DNA from: JBAYSY01 sp041675885
Lineage (GTDB): Bacteria; Pseudomonadota; Alphaproteobacteria; Rhodobacterales; Rhodobacteraceae
Assembly: GCA_041675885.1 (NCBI GenBank)
Contig: JBAYSY010000055.1
Location: 1 to 17,496 of the forward strand
DNA length: 17,496 nucleotides
Reading direction: 5' to 3'
This document shows, piece by piece, positions 6,329 to 13,889 of the stretch. Each line of letters opens with the position of its first letter. Within the stretch, counting starts at the first letter, position 1. A program made the position numbers and the translations under genes. A model generated the notes under the pieces. It was given only the letters and a program-made list of their open reading frames with translations, did no database searches and was not told where the DNA came from.

Positions 6329-7837
6329 TCAGTCCACCGCGTCGGCTTCGTCGTCCGACAGGTCCAGCCAGATCGTTTTCAACTGGGTATACTGGTCATG
6401 GGCGTGGATCGAGTTGTCGCGCCCGCCGAACCCCGACTGCTTGTAGCCGCCGAAGGGCGTCGAGATGTCGCCCTCGCCAAAGCTGTTGACCGTCACCGTA
6501 CCGGCGCGCAGCATCCGCGCGCCGCGCAGGGCGCGCTTGCCGTTGGCGGTGAAGATCGAGGCGGCCAGCCCGTAGGGCGTATCGTTGGCGACACGGATCG
6601 CTTCCTCGAAGCTGCCGACCTCGATCACCGACAGGATCGGCCCGAAGATTTCCTCGCTGGCCAGCTTGTGGTCATTGCCGTCGATCTCGATGATGGTCGG
6701 CTCGACATGGGTGCCGTGATGGCTTTGACCGCCCATGACGATTCTCGCCCCGTCGGCGGCGTCGAGATAGGACACAACCTTGTCGAAATGCGCCCTGGAC
6801 ACCAGCGCCCCGATCCGCACCGACGGGTCGAGCGGGTCGCCCACATTCCATTCGCGGGCATGGCTCCGGACCTTTTCGAGCAGCTTGTCCTTGACGCCCT
6901 TCTGCACGATCAGGCGCGAGGCTGCCGAGCAGTTCTCGCCCATGTTCCAGAACGCGCCGTTCACGACATGAGCGGCGACCACGTCGAGGTTCTCGGCGTC
7001 GTCCAGCACGATGCAGGGATTCTTGCCGCCCATCTCCAGCACGATTTCCTTGAGGTTGGACTCGGCCGAGTAATGCAGGAAGCGGCGCCCGGTCGCGGTC
7101 GAGCCGGTGAAGGAGACCATATCGACATCGGGATGGCGGCCAAGCGGCTCGCCGACCTGTGCGCCCGATCCGGTGACGACGTTCAGCACACCGGCCGGCA
7201 ATCCGGCCTCGCTTGCAAGTTCGGCCACGAGCAGCGTCGTCAAGGTGGTCTCGGCCGCGGGCTTGACCACCACCGAGCAGCCTGCGGCAAGCGCGGGCCC
7301 GATCTTCCAGGCCAGCATCAGCAGCGGGAAGTTCCACGGCAGGACCAGCCCGACCACCCCGACCGGCTCGCGCACGACCATGGCGATGTGATCGTCGGAG
7401 GCAGGCGCGACCTGATCGTAGATCTTGTCGATCAGTTCGGCATGCCAGCGCAGGCAGTGGATGGTTTCCGGGATGTCCACGGTTTCGCAATCGTAGACCG
7501 GCTTGCCGCTGTCGATGGATTCCAGCACGGCCAGTTCGTGGCGCCGACGTTCCATCAGTCTGGCGAGACGCAGCAGCACCTTCTTGCGCTCGCCCGGATG
7601 GATGCGCGACCAGCGCCCGTCCTCGAAGGACTCGCGCGCCTTCCGGACGGCGAAATCGACGTCCTCGGGGCCGCATGCGGCGATATCCGCGAGTTTGGCG
7701 CCGGTTGCGGGATTGGTGGTGGCAAAGGTCTTGCCGGAGATGGCCGGCCGGAATCCGCCATTGATATAGGCGTTGGCCGGCAGGTCGATCGATCTGGCAA
7801 GCGCCTCATATTCGCCCTGGGTCAGAAGCTCGCTCAT
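6329..7837 (-). CDS. NAD(P)-dependent aldehyde dehydrogenase
   Basis: The 502-residue product is a full-length aldehyde dehydrogenase that oxidises an aldehyde to the acid. Catalytic elements are all present: LPWNF with N169, the general base E268 in LEMGGKNP, and the nucleophile C303 in MGENCSA; the cofactor loop FTGSTATGR is at 243-251. The sequence is closest in style to the PuuC/gamma-aminobutyraldehyde and broad-specificity ALDH1-like group. It starts 4 bases after the stop of the DapA-family gene, so the two are almost certainly co-translated. In this context the substrate is probably a semialdehyde released by the FAD enzyme or the lyase, for example an alpha-ketoglutarate-semialdehyde-like compound; this is inference. 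Confidence 0.92.
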   Translation of the reverse strand: MSELLTQGEYEALARSIDLPANAYINGGFRPAISGKTFATTNPATGAKLADIAACGPEDVDFAVRKARESFEDGRWSRIHPGERKKVLLRLARLMERRRHELAVLESIDSGKPVYDCETVDIPETIHCLRWHAELIDKIYDQVAPASDDHIAMVVREPVGVVGLVLPWNFPLLMLAWKIGPALAAGCSVVVKPAAETTLTTLLVAELASEAGLPAGVLNVVTGSGAQVGEPLGRHPDVDMVSFTGSTATGRRFLHYSAESNLKEIVLEMGGKNPCIVLDDAENLDVVAAHVVNGAFWNMGENCSAASRLIVQKGVKDKLLEKVRSHAREWNVGDPLDPSVRIGALVSRAHFDKVVSYLDAADGARIVMGGQSHHGTHVEPTIIEIDGNDHKLASEEIFGPILSVIEVGSFEEAIRVANDTPYGLAASIFTANGKRALRGARMLRAGTVTVNSFGEGDISTPFGGYKQSGFGGRDNSIHAHDQYTQLKTIWLDLSDDEADAVD

Positions 7838-7841
7838 TGGG

Positions 7842-8759
7842 TCAGTTCCCTGCCTTGATATCCGCGATCGTGGTCTTGAGAACCGCGATCACCTGTTCCA
7901 GTTCACGCTTTTCATCCTTGTTCAGCCCCCTGAGCGGCGGCAGCATCGGGCCCGCGGGAATGCCTGCCACGGTGGTGCCGTGCTTGACGGCCTGGATGAA
8001 TTTCCCGCCCTGTTCGAGTACGCGCATCAGCGGCATCATCGCCGACATGATCCTGCGGCCCTTGACGAAATCGCCGTTCACGACGCAGGTCTCGTAGAGA
8101 TAGACATGCTCTTCGGGCAGGAAATTGGAACCGGCACAGATCCAGCTGCGCGCGCCCCAGGCGAAGAATTCAAGCGCCTGGTCGTCCATGCCGCAGGAAA
8201 GCTGGATATGCGGATAGTCGCGGGCCAGCAGATGCACGCGGTTGATATCGCCCGAGCTTTCCTTGATGCCGATGACGTTGCGCGAACGGCAGACACGATC
8301 GAGGAATTCCTCGCCCATCGTCACGCCCATGCGGCCCGGATAATTGTAAAGGATGATCGGCAGATCCGCGGCGCGGTCGATGGCAAGCGCGTTGAGAGCG
8401 TTCTCGCGCTCCGTCGGCACCGAATAGGGCGGCGTGCCCAGAAGCAGCGCGTCGGCGCCGATCTCCCGCGCGCCTTTCGCAAGCGCGATGCTGTCCGGCG
8501 TGCGCATCGCGCCCGTGCCGACGATCACCGGCAGCCGACCCTTGCTGCGTTCGACAACGAATTTCGCCAGTCTCAGCCGTTCCTCGACGGTCTGGGCATA
8601 GGCTTCGCCGGTCGATCCCCCCGGGATCAGGCCATGGACGCCTTGCCCGATCAGGTGTTCGATCAGATCGGCAAGCCGATCGAGATCGACCGAACGATCT
8701 TCGGCGAGCGGGGTGACAAGGGGCGTATAGATGCCCTGGAGCGTCATACGGAATGTCAT
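7842..8759 (-). CDS. DapA-family (class I) lyase/synthase
   Basis: The 305-residue product belongs to the dihydrodipicolinate synthase/N-acetylneuraminate lyase family, TIM barrels acting through a lysine Schiff base. The Schiff-base lysine is K166 in GIKESSGD, the proton-relay tyrosine Y138 is in YNYPGRMG, and the substrate loop is GGSTGE (47-52). R143 corresponds to the carboxylate-binding arginine of DapA. An upstream GTG at 8810 would add 17 residues without family similarity, so the ATG at 8759, opening MTFRMTLQGIYTPLVTP, was chosen. The setting (transport, FAD oxidase, aldehyde dehydrogenase) argues for a catabolic lyase, deaminase or dehydratase and not for lysine synthesis. Hydroxyproline-type deaminases and keto-deoxy-sugar-acid lyases of the same family are candidate functions. 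Confidence 0.88.
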   Translation of the reverse strand: MTFRMTLQGIYTPLVTPLAEDRSVDLDRLADLIEHLIGQGVHGLIPGGSTGEAYAQTVEERLRLAKFVVERSKGRLPVIVGTGAMRTPDSIALAKGAREIGADALLLGTPPYSVPTERENALNALAIDRAADLPIILYNYPGRMGVTMGEEFLDRVCRSRNVIGIKESSGDINRVHLLARDYPHIQLSCGMDDQALEFFAWGARSWICAGSNFLPEEHVYLYETCVVNGDFVKGRRIMSAMMPLMRVLEQGGKFIQAVKHGTTVAGIPAGPMLPPLRGLNKDEKRELEQVIAVLKTTIADIKAGN

Positions 8760-8792
8760 CGTGGGTTCACCAGTTTCGAATGTCCGGGGATA

Positions 8793-8816
8793 CGTTCCGC
8801 GCTGCCGCACGGAACG
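8793..8816 (-). promoter_or_regulatory. Intergenic hairpin after the ProC-like gene
   Basis: CGTTCCG (8793-8799) pairs with CGGAACG (8810-8816), and two further inner pairs can form after one mismatch. It lies in the 78-base gap between the ProC-like and DapA-family genes and is not followed by a T run. A role in mRNA processing or differential expression is possible. Confidence 0.4.
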
Positions 8817-8837
8817 GCGAAAGATCCGTGCAAGGCG

Positions 8838-9638
8838 TCACCCGCCTTCGGCCAGAGCAGCCGCCTTCGCCGTGGCGGCCTCCAGACCGGCCGCGACCGT
8901 CCGGTTGAAACCCTGGTCGAGCATGGTTTGCAGCGCCGCGGCGGTGGTGCCGCGATAGTCGATCATCTCCTGAACGAGCGCGGCCGTATCGACCTCGCCA
9001 CCGGCGAAAAGCTGGCTGGCTCCGGCCACGACGCCCTTTGCCGCCCGTGCCGCGAAATTGTGCGGCAGCCCCTGTTCCGTCGCATGGATGGCGAGCGCCT
9101 CGGCCAGAAGCGCCGGAAAGGCCGCGCCCGATCCCGTCATGGCGACGCAGTAGTCGATATGGCTTTCCTGCGGCACTTCCGCACCCTCTCCGCAGGCATC
9201 GAACAGTCTCTGGACAAGCGCCTTGCTGCCCGCCGTGACCGGCGGGGTGGCGAACCAGGGGGTGAAGGAGCGGCGGATGGCAGCGGCGGCATTGGGGATC
9301 GAGCGCACGACCTCGGTCGCCCCGGTGCGCTCGGCAATCACCTGTGCGGTAACACCGGCCATCACCGACACGACCAGCTTTCCGCTGGCATCGACGGAAA
9401 CACCCGAAAACTGCTCGGGACGCACCGACAGCACAACCACGTCCGAATTATCGACGAGTTCGGCATTGTCCTTCGTCCATCCCGCGCCGGGGATCTGACC
9501 CGCGGCGCCCAGTTCCGAACGGCCCGACAGCATCAGACGTTCCGCCTTGACCGCGCCGCTGGCGACCGCCGCCTGCGCGATTGCATTTCCAAGCCAGCCA
9601 TTGCCGCCGATGATGCCGATCCGTACCTCGATAGACAT
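8838..9638 (-). CDS. Divergent pyrroline-5-carboxylate reductase-like protein
   Basis: The 266-residue product has the ProC layout: an N-terminal Rossmann motif IGIIGGNGWLGNAI (7-20), VVLSVRPEQ (68-76), SVMAGVT (91-97), and the C-terminal dimer domain. Key places deviate from ordinary ProC: MPNTPA is replaced by SIPNAAA (113-119), SGSGPAY by TGSGAAF (168-174), and PGGTT by YRGTT (228-232). ProC enzymes reduce P5C to proline; this paralogue probably handles another cyclic imine or works as a dehydrogenase in catabolism. The ATG at 9638 follows a very strong AAGGAGG ribosome site. It lies between the GntR gene and the DapA-family gene, so it belongs to the operon. Fold call is firm, substrate unknown. 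Confidence 0.85.
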   Translation of the reverse strand: MSIEVRIGIIGGNGWLGNAIAQAAVASGAVKAERLMLSGRSELGAAGQIPGAGWTKDNAELVDNSDVVVLSVRPEQFSGVSVDASGKLVVSVMAGVTAQVIAERTGATEVVRSIPNAAAAIRRSFTPWFATPPVTAGSKALVQRLFDACGEGAEVPQESHIDYCVAMTGSGAAFPALLAEALAIHATEQGLPHNFAARAAKGVVAGASQLFAGGEVDTAALVQEMIDYRGTTAAALQTMLDQGFNRTVAAGLEAATAKAAALAEGG

Positions 9639-9710
9639 GTATTGCCTCCTTCATTCTTCACGATGCCGGCCGCCCCGCATGGGAAATGGCCCGCGTTTTC
9701 GCCGTGGCCT

Positions 9711-10442
9711 TCAGGTGCCCCAGGTTGTTTCCAGCGACAGTTCCCGATGGCCCCCGGCCGGCAGGTCCGCCTCGATTTCCTTCGGCGTGACGTAGAGTTC
9801 CATATCGGTTCGACAAAGCTCCCAGTGCCTGAAGACAAGATCGACGACCGCATCCTCGTCGCGGGCGGCGATGGCTTCGATGAAATTATCATGCTGCTCG
9901 GTCGAGCGTGCCAGCCGCCCCCGCATCTCCTCGTCCCTGGGCCGGTAGAAGGTGTGGCCGATGCGGGCATGGTCGATCAAAAGCCGCCCGAGGCTTGGAC
10001 GCAGATAGACGTTGGCCGACATCTCGCCGATGATCTCATGGAACCTATTGTTCTCGATGACCATCGCGTGGGGATCGCCCGCCTCGCTGGCCTTGCGGAA
10101 CCGCGACTGCGTGCCCTTCAGATCGGTCAGCTGGCCGGACTTGAAATTGTGCACGGCAAGGCGGCCAACCGCCGCATAGATCATCGGGGCGACGAGAAAG
10201 AAGTTTCGCAGCGTCGAATGGTTCATCGGAGCCACCCGCGCGCTGCGGTTCTGGCGGATTTCGACATATCCCTCACCGGCAAGGCGGCGAAGGATGTCCC
10301 GCACCGGCGTGCGCGACAGCCCATACCTTTCGCTCAGGGAAATCTCGTCGAGGTTCTCGTCGGGATCCAGTTCCATCGTCAGGATCTGGCGCTTCAGATC
10401 GTCGTAAAGATTGCTTTTGCCGTTTTTCACCCGGTCCTCCAT
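9711..10442 (-). CDS. GntR-family transcriptional regulator, FCD (FadR) subfamily
   Basis: The 243-residue product has a winged helix-turn-helix (about residues 10-72, with ISLSERYGLSRTPVRDILRR as recognition part and EGYVEIRQNRSARV as wing) followed by an all-helical FCD ligand domain. Possible metal/ligand residues in the FCD part are in NNRFHEIIGE and EQHDNFIEAIAARDED. FCD regulators bind carboxylated catabolites and usually repress a nearby operon until the substrate is present. The gene sits within the operon, between the transporter and enzyme genes, so it is likely autoregulated. A matching TTGTGCACAA palindrome lies upstream of the first operon gene. Confidence 0.9.
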   Translation of the reverse strand: MEDRVKNGKSNLYDDLKRQILTMELDPDENLDEISLSERYGLSRTPVRDILRRLAGEGYVEIRQNRSARVAPMNHSTLRNFFLVAPMIYAAVGRLAVHNFKSGQLTDLKGTQSRFRKASEAGDPHAMVIENNRFHEIIGEMSANVYLRPSLGRLLIDHARIGHTFYRPRDEEMRGRLARSTEQHDNFIEAIAARDEDAVVDLVFRHWELCRTDMELYVTPKEIEADLPAGGHRELSLETTWGT

Positions 10443-10500
10443 CCTTGGTTCCGGCCTGCTTCGCCTTCGCCGCCGCCGACTTCTTCAATGAGCCCCCTCG

Positions 10501-11799
10501 TCATAGCAGCAAATCCGGCAGGAAGAGCGAGATGGATGGCACGAATGTCACCAGCAACAGAACCACGAGCAACGCGATCAGAAACGGCCAGCATTCCTTG
10601 ACGTAATCGACGATCTTCACATTCGCGATGGTGATCGTGATGAACATCATCGTGCCGACGGGCGGCGTGAACCCGCCGAGAACGAGATTGATGGACATCA
10701 CGATGCCGAAATGAATCGGGTCGATACCCATCGCCAGGATGACGGGCACGAACAGCGGCGCCATGATGATCATCGCCGCGCCACCTTCGAAGAAGGTTCC
10801 GATCACCAGCAGCATCACGTTGATGAGCAGCAGGAGAACGAGCGGATTCGTGATGTTGTCGGTCAGAAGCGTGGCGATGGTGCGCGGAATCCCTTCCCAG
10901 GTCAGATAGCTGCTGAAAGCGATGGCGGCGCAGATGATGAACATGACCCCGGCTGTGGCCAGTGCCGATTCCATCAGGATCAGCGGGATATGCTTCCAGC
11001 GCAGTTCGTTGTAGATGAAGGCCCCGACCGCCAGCGCATACAGAACCGAGATCGCGCCCGCCTCGGTCGGCGTGAAGATGCCGAAACGCAGCCCCATCAG
11101 GATACCGAAGGGCAGGAGCAGCGCCCAGAACGAACCCAGCATCTGCCGGCCGATTTCGCCGGGCGTGGCGCGGGTATCGCGCGACGGCCGGTAGTTGCGC
11201 GTCCTGGACAGGATCGCGACGGTGATCATCAGCGCCACGGCCATCAGCAGGCCCGGCAGCACACCGGCGAAGAACATGCGGGCGATCGAAACATTGGCCG
11301 ACAGGGCATAGAGAATGAGAATGATGCCCGGCGGAATGATCGGGGTGATGCAGGAGGCGGCCGCCGTCAGCGCCGTGGAGAACCCCTTGTCGTAGCCGAC
11401 CCGGGTCATCTCCGGCACGATGATCTTGGTCGACATGGCGGCGTCGGCATTGGCGGAACCGGAAAGACCGCCCATCAGGACGCTGGTGAGAACGTTGACC
11501 TGGCCCATGCCGCCGCGGACATGCCCGATCAGCAGTTCGGCGAGCCGGATCAATCGGCGCGTGATGCCCGAATAGTTGAACACGACACCGGCGCAGGTGA
11601 AAAGCGGGATCGCCAGGTAGGGGAAGGATTCCGTTGTCGCCATCATGCTCTGGATCATCATTTCCTTCGGCATGAGGGTGTTGACGAAGGTGAAATAGAT
11701 CGCCGTCGGGATCAGGATCGCCAGCGCCACCGGAATCCGGATCAGGAACAGCACGAACATGATGATCAGCGGCAGATATGCCAGGAACCCTGAACCCAT
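10501..11799 (-). CDS. TRAP transporter large permease (DctM-like)
   Basis: The 432-residue product is the large membrane subunit of a tripartite ATP-independent periplasmic transporter, driving substrate uptake with the sodium or proton gradient. It is hydrophobic almost throughout (about 12 predicted membrane segments), with the family stretches GLSGSANADAAM, VPEMTRVGYDKGFS, SCITPIIPPGIILILY and PTEAGAISVLYAL, and ends in NLVLGGFTPPVGTMMFITIT. The start at 11799 (MGSGFLAYLPLI) has a GGGAGG ribosome site; a GTG at 11817 would run through it. It follows the small permease gene by 72 bases. Ligand is set by the periplasmic protein and is not predictable from this subunit. Confidence 0.95.
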   Translation of the reverse strand: MGSGFLAYLPLIIMFVLFLIRIPVALAILIPTAIYFTFVNTLMPKEMMIQSMMATTESFPYLAIPLFTCAGVVFNYSGITRRLIRLAELLIGHVRGGMGQVNVLTSVLMGGLSGSANADAAMSTKIIVPEMTRVGYDKGFSTALTAAASCITPIIPPGIILILYALSANVSIARMFFAGVLPGLLMAVALMITVAILSRTRNYRPSRDTRATPGEIGRQMLGSFWALLLPFGILMGLRFGIFTPTEAGAISVLYALAVGAFIYNELRWKHIPLILMESALATAGVMFIICAAIAFSSYLTWEGIPRTIATLLTDNITNPLVLLLLINVMLLVIGTFFEGGAAMIIMAPLFVPVILAMGIDPIHFGIVMSINLVLGGFTPPVGTMMFITITIANVKIVDYVKECWPFLIALLVVLLLVTFVPSISLFLPDLLL

Positions 11800-11871
11800 T
11801 GGATGTGCCTCCCGCACATTGTGTCTTGTGAGCCGCGCAGAACCGCCCGGCCGCCGCCATTGCCGTCATCT

Positions 11872-12372
11872 TCACATCTGGTCTTCCAGGTCGGCGTCCT
11901 TCATCTCCCGCCCCAGGAGCATCTGGACGAGAAAATAGAGGCTGTAGACCGTCATCAGCCCGAACGAGAGCAGTGGTGCCAGATTGACGTAGAAATAGGG
12001 GATGTTGAGGAAGGCCGTGCGCCTGATCCAGCCTCCGGCCGCCAGCGTGTAGCTGAGATAGGTGAGGTAGGCGGTGGCGACGAGCAGCAGGACGCAGTTG
12101 AACAGGCCGATGGCGTAATGCAGGCGCGGCGGCAGGCTGTCGACGATGAAATCGACCGCGATCATCGCGCGGTTGCGATAGAGAATGGTGAGCGCGAAGA
12201 AGATGCTGTAGGCAAAGCCGAGATAGGCGATCTCTTCCGTGGCGACCATCGAGCGGCCGGTGAGAAAACGCAGGATCACATTGTACGAGATCGCCAGCAC
12301 CATCACGGCAAACGCCGTGGCGCTGATCAACGCCTCGATATTGCGAATGAGCCACTTGAGGGGCGCCAGCAT
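11872..12372 (-). CDS. TRAP transporter small permease (DctQ-like)
   Basis: The 166-residue product is the small membrane subunit of the TRAP transporter, working with the large permease. Four hydrophobic segments are visible: about residues 15-36, 48-68, 85-106 and 129-150. The motif VILRFLTGRSMVATEEIAYL (32-51) and the RNRAMIAVDFIVDSLPPR segment after the second helix are typical of DctQ proteins. The ATG at 12372 is preceded by GAGGAA. It lies between the binding-protein gene and the large permease gene, the usual order for such operons. Confidence 0.93.
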   Translation of the reverse strand: MLAPLKWLIRNIEALISATAFAVMVLAISYNVILRFLTGRSMVATEEIAYLGFAYSIFFALTILYRNRAMIAVDFIVDSLPPRLHYAIGLFNCVLLLVATAYLTYLSYTLAAGGWIRRTAFLNIPYFYVNLAPLLSFGLMTVYSLYFLVQMLLGREMKDADLEDQM

Positions 12373-12399
12373 CGGGGGTTCCTCACGGAAGGCGGATGT

Positions 12400-12424
12400 G
12401 CCGCCGCCCGGTCCGGGCGGCGGC
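12400..12424 (-). promoter_or_regulatory. Strong hairpin between binding-protein and small-permease genes
   Basis: GCCGCCGCCCGG (12400-12411), one base, then CCGGGCGGCGGC (12413-12424) form a perfect 12-base inverted repeat, 13 bases past the binding-protein stop. There is no T run on the minus strand. In binding-protein-dependent transporters such hairpins commonly stabilise the upstream mRNA and let the binding protein be made in excess; this role is inferred from its position. Confidence 0.65.
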
Positions 12425-12437
12425 GCGATGCGGCCGG

Positions 12438-13433
12438 TTACTCGATCGCTTCGAGCATCCGCTCATAAAGGCCGTCCGACCATTCGGGGAAGGCGTCCGA
12501 AATGGCGGCCGCGGCCTCGATGAAATCCGTCTTGTCGACTTCGTTGAAAACGATCCCCTTGTCTTCCAGCAACTGGCGATATTCGGCCTCGATCGCAAGG
12601 GCGCCGCCAAGACGTGCCGACGGATAGGCCCGACCAACCTTGTCGAGCGCATTCTGCGCGTCTTCCGGCAGCGATTCGTAGACCTGCTGCGACATGATGA
12701 TCGACGACGTGACCAGGATATGCTCGGTCAGCGAGATATAGGGGCGCACCTCGGTCAGTCCCGACGAATAGAGCAGCCCGAGCGGCGCCTCGACGGTATC
12801 GGCGACACCCTGTTCGAGCGCGCTGTAGGTTTCGGTCCAGGCGGTGGTGGTCGGGTTTCCGCCCAGGATCTTGGACACTTCGTTCCACATCCGGGTCGGG
12901 GCATTGCGCATCTTCAGCCCGGCGGTGTCGGCCCGGGTGAAGATCTGCTTGTTGGTCAGGATGTTGCGCGTCCCGAAATAGGACATGGTGACGAAGCGCA
13001 GGCCCTTGGACTGCAATTCCCTTTCAAGCTCGGCGACGAATTCCGAGTTCCACGCCTTCTCGATATCTTCTGGCCGCTTGATCACATAGGGGGCCGTGAA
13101 TATCGCGAAATCGGGAACATAATCGAACACGTGGCTCGGGTCGGAATCCTGAAGGATCGGCGCGCCTCTGGCGATGGCCTCGATCATGTTGGTCGCGGTT
13201 CCCAGTGCCTCCGCCGGATGAAGCTCGATGCGCAATGTGCCGTTGGACTCTTCCTCGATGTCCCGGGCGAATTGCTCCCAGAGCGGCCAGTAGGGGTCCT
13301 GGGTCGACGGGAACATGTTCATGCGCAACAGCGTCGGTTCCTGCGCATGGGCGACCGCCCCCATCGACAGCGCACAGCAGAGCGAAACTCCGCCAGCGAT
13401 TATCTGGCGGCGCAAGGTCGAGATGGTCGTCAT
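12438..13433 (-). CDS. TRAP transporter periplasmic substrate-binding protein (DctP-like)
   Basis: The 331-residue product binds the substrate in the periplasm and delivers it to the TRAP permeases. It has a Sec signal peptide: MTTISTLRRQ, hydrophobic IIAGGVSLCCALSMGAV, cleavage probably after AHA at residue 30. Family landmarks are the GLKMRNAPTRMWNEVSKILG segment (a TRAP carboxylate-binding arginine is expected here), TETYSALEQGVADTVEAP, and the central YFGTRNILTNK. The start at 13433 has a GGGAGGAG ribosome site. It opens the catabolic operon. TRAP binding proteins mostly bind organic acids, including imino acids such as ectoine or hydroxyproline derivatives, which fits the amine-oxidising enzymes downstream, but the specificity cannot be read by eye. 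Confidence 0.93.
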   Translation of the reverse strand: MTTISTLRRQIIAGGVSLCCALSMGAVAHAQEPTLLRMNMFPSTQDPYWPLWEQFARDIEEESNGTLRIELHPAEALGTATNMIEAIARGAPILQDSDPSHVFDYVPDFAIFTAPYVIKRPEDIEKAWNSEFVAELERELQSKGLRFVTMSYFGTRNILTNKQIFTRADTAGLKMRNAPTRMWNEVSKILGGNPTTTAWTETYSALEQGVADTVEAPLGLLYSSGLTEVRPYISLTEHILVTSSIIMSQQVYESLPEDAQNALDKVGRAYPSARLGGALAIEAEYRQLLEDKGIVFNEVDKTDFIEAAAAISDAFPEWSDGLYERMLEAIE

Positions 13434-13631
13434 TGTCGGTTCTCCTCCCGGTGTGATTGATGACCTGCCCGCTTCCTCACTCAAGCAGGCGTTGTTCAGC
13501 AAACGACTTGGCTCGCGTGGCGATCCCCTGCTCAGCCCGGCCCGGCCCCCCCCATCGCTGAAATCCCGCCGGAGCCCCTGTCCGCAGCCTCTCTCCGGCC
13601 CACAGTTGCGTGCCGACACGGTCAAGTCAAG

Positions 13632-13659
13632 AAAATTGTGTTATCATTGTGCACAATTT
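13632..13659 (-). promoter_or_regulatory. Probable GntR/FCD operator upstream of the TRAP operon
   Basis: ATTGTGCACAAT at 13646-13657 is a perfect 12-base palindrome. It has the TTGT-(2)-ACAA form that FCD-type GntR regulators often bind. A second half site, AAATTGTG (13633-13640), mirrors CACAATTT (13652-13659), so overlapping dimers could bind. The site lies about 200 bases before the dctP-like start, in the most AT-rich part of this gap. A core promoter could not be placed confidently. Confidence 0.6.
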
Positions 13660-13671
13660 CACGGGCGAGCT

Positions 13672-13832
13672 TCAGCAAGCATCCGGGCACGATAAAAAGC
13701 CCGTCGGGAAGCCCGGCCCCGGCTGGTGGATATGGCCCTGCGGCCACGTCTTGTCGGTATGAACGCCCTCGGTGATCAGCAGGCCGAAGCCGCCTTTCGC
13801 GAAACACCGTAATAGGATTTCACTTCATCCGT
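13672..13832 (-). pseudogene. Old Yellow Enzyme (NADH:flavin oxidoreductase) fragment
   Basis: On the minus strand DEVKSYYG is followed, one frame away, by FAKGGFGLLITEGVHTDK and then TWPQGHIHQPGPGF. This is the early part of an NADH:flavin oxidoreductase of the Old Yellow Enzyme family (the GGFGLIITEG...YTD region). It then runs into unrelated residues and a stop at 13672. No other part of the enzyme is found nearby on this strand. It differs from the complete Old Yellow Enzyme gene at 15572, so it is not a copy of it. The remnant is both truncated and frameshifted. Confidence 0.6.
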
Positions 13833-13889
13833 CGCCCCGCCGTCGGCGGTCGTCCGGGAGAGAGGCGGGCGCGCCGGGGCCTGCGCATT

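Noticed and set aside
7773..10601. Very long plus-strand open frame of 942 codons
   Set aside because: It runs antisense over several clearly recognised genes, has no family motif, and is the usual mirror frame of GC-rich coding DNA.
10427..12355. Long minus-strand open frame overlapping the TRAP genes
   Set aside because: Different frame from the DctM- and DctQ-like proteins, His/Arg/Asp-rich nonsense composition, no membrane segments or family similarity.
13672..13720. GC-rich stretch followed by TTTTT on the minus strand as an intrinsic terminator
   Set aside because: Only a 3-4 base stem forms before the T run, and the sequence is explained as part of the Old Yellow Enzyme remnant.
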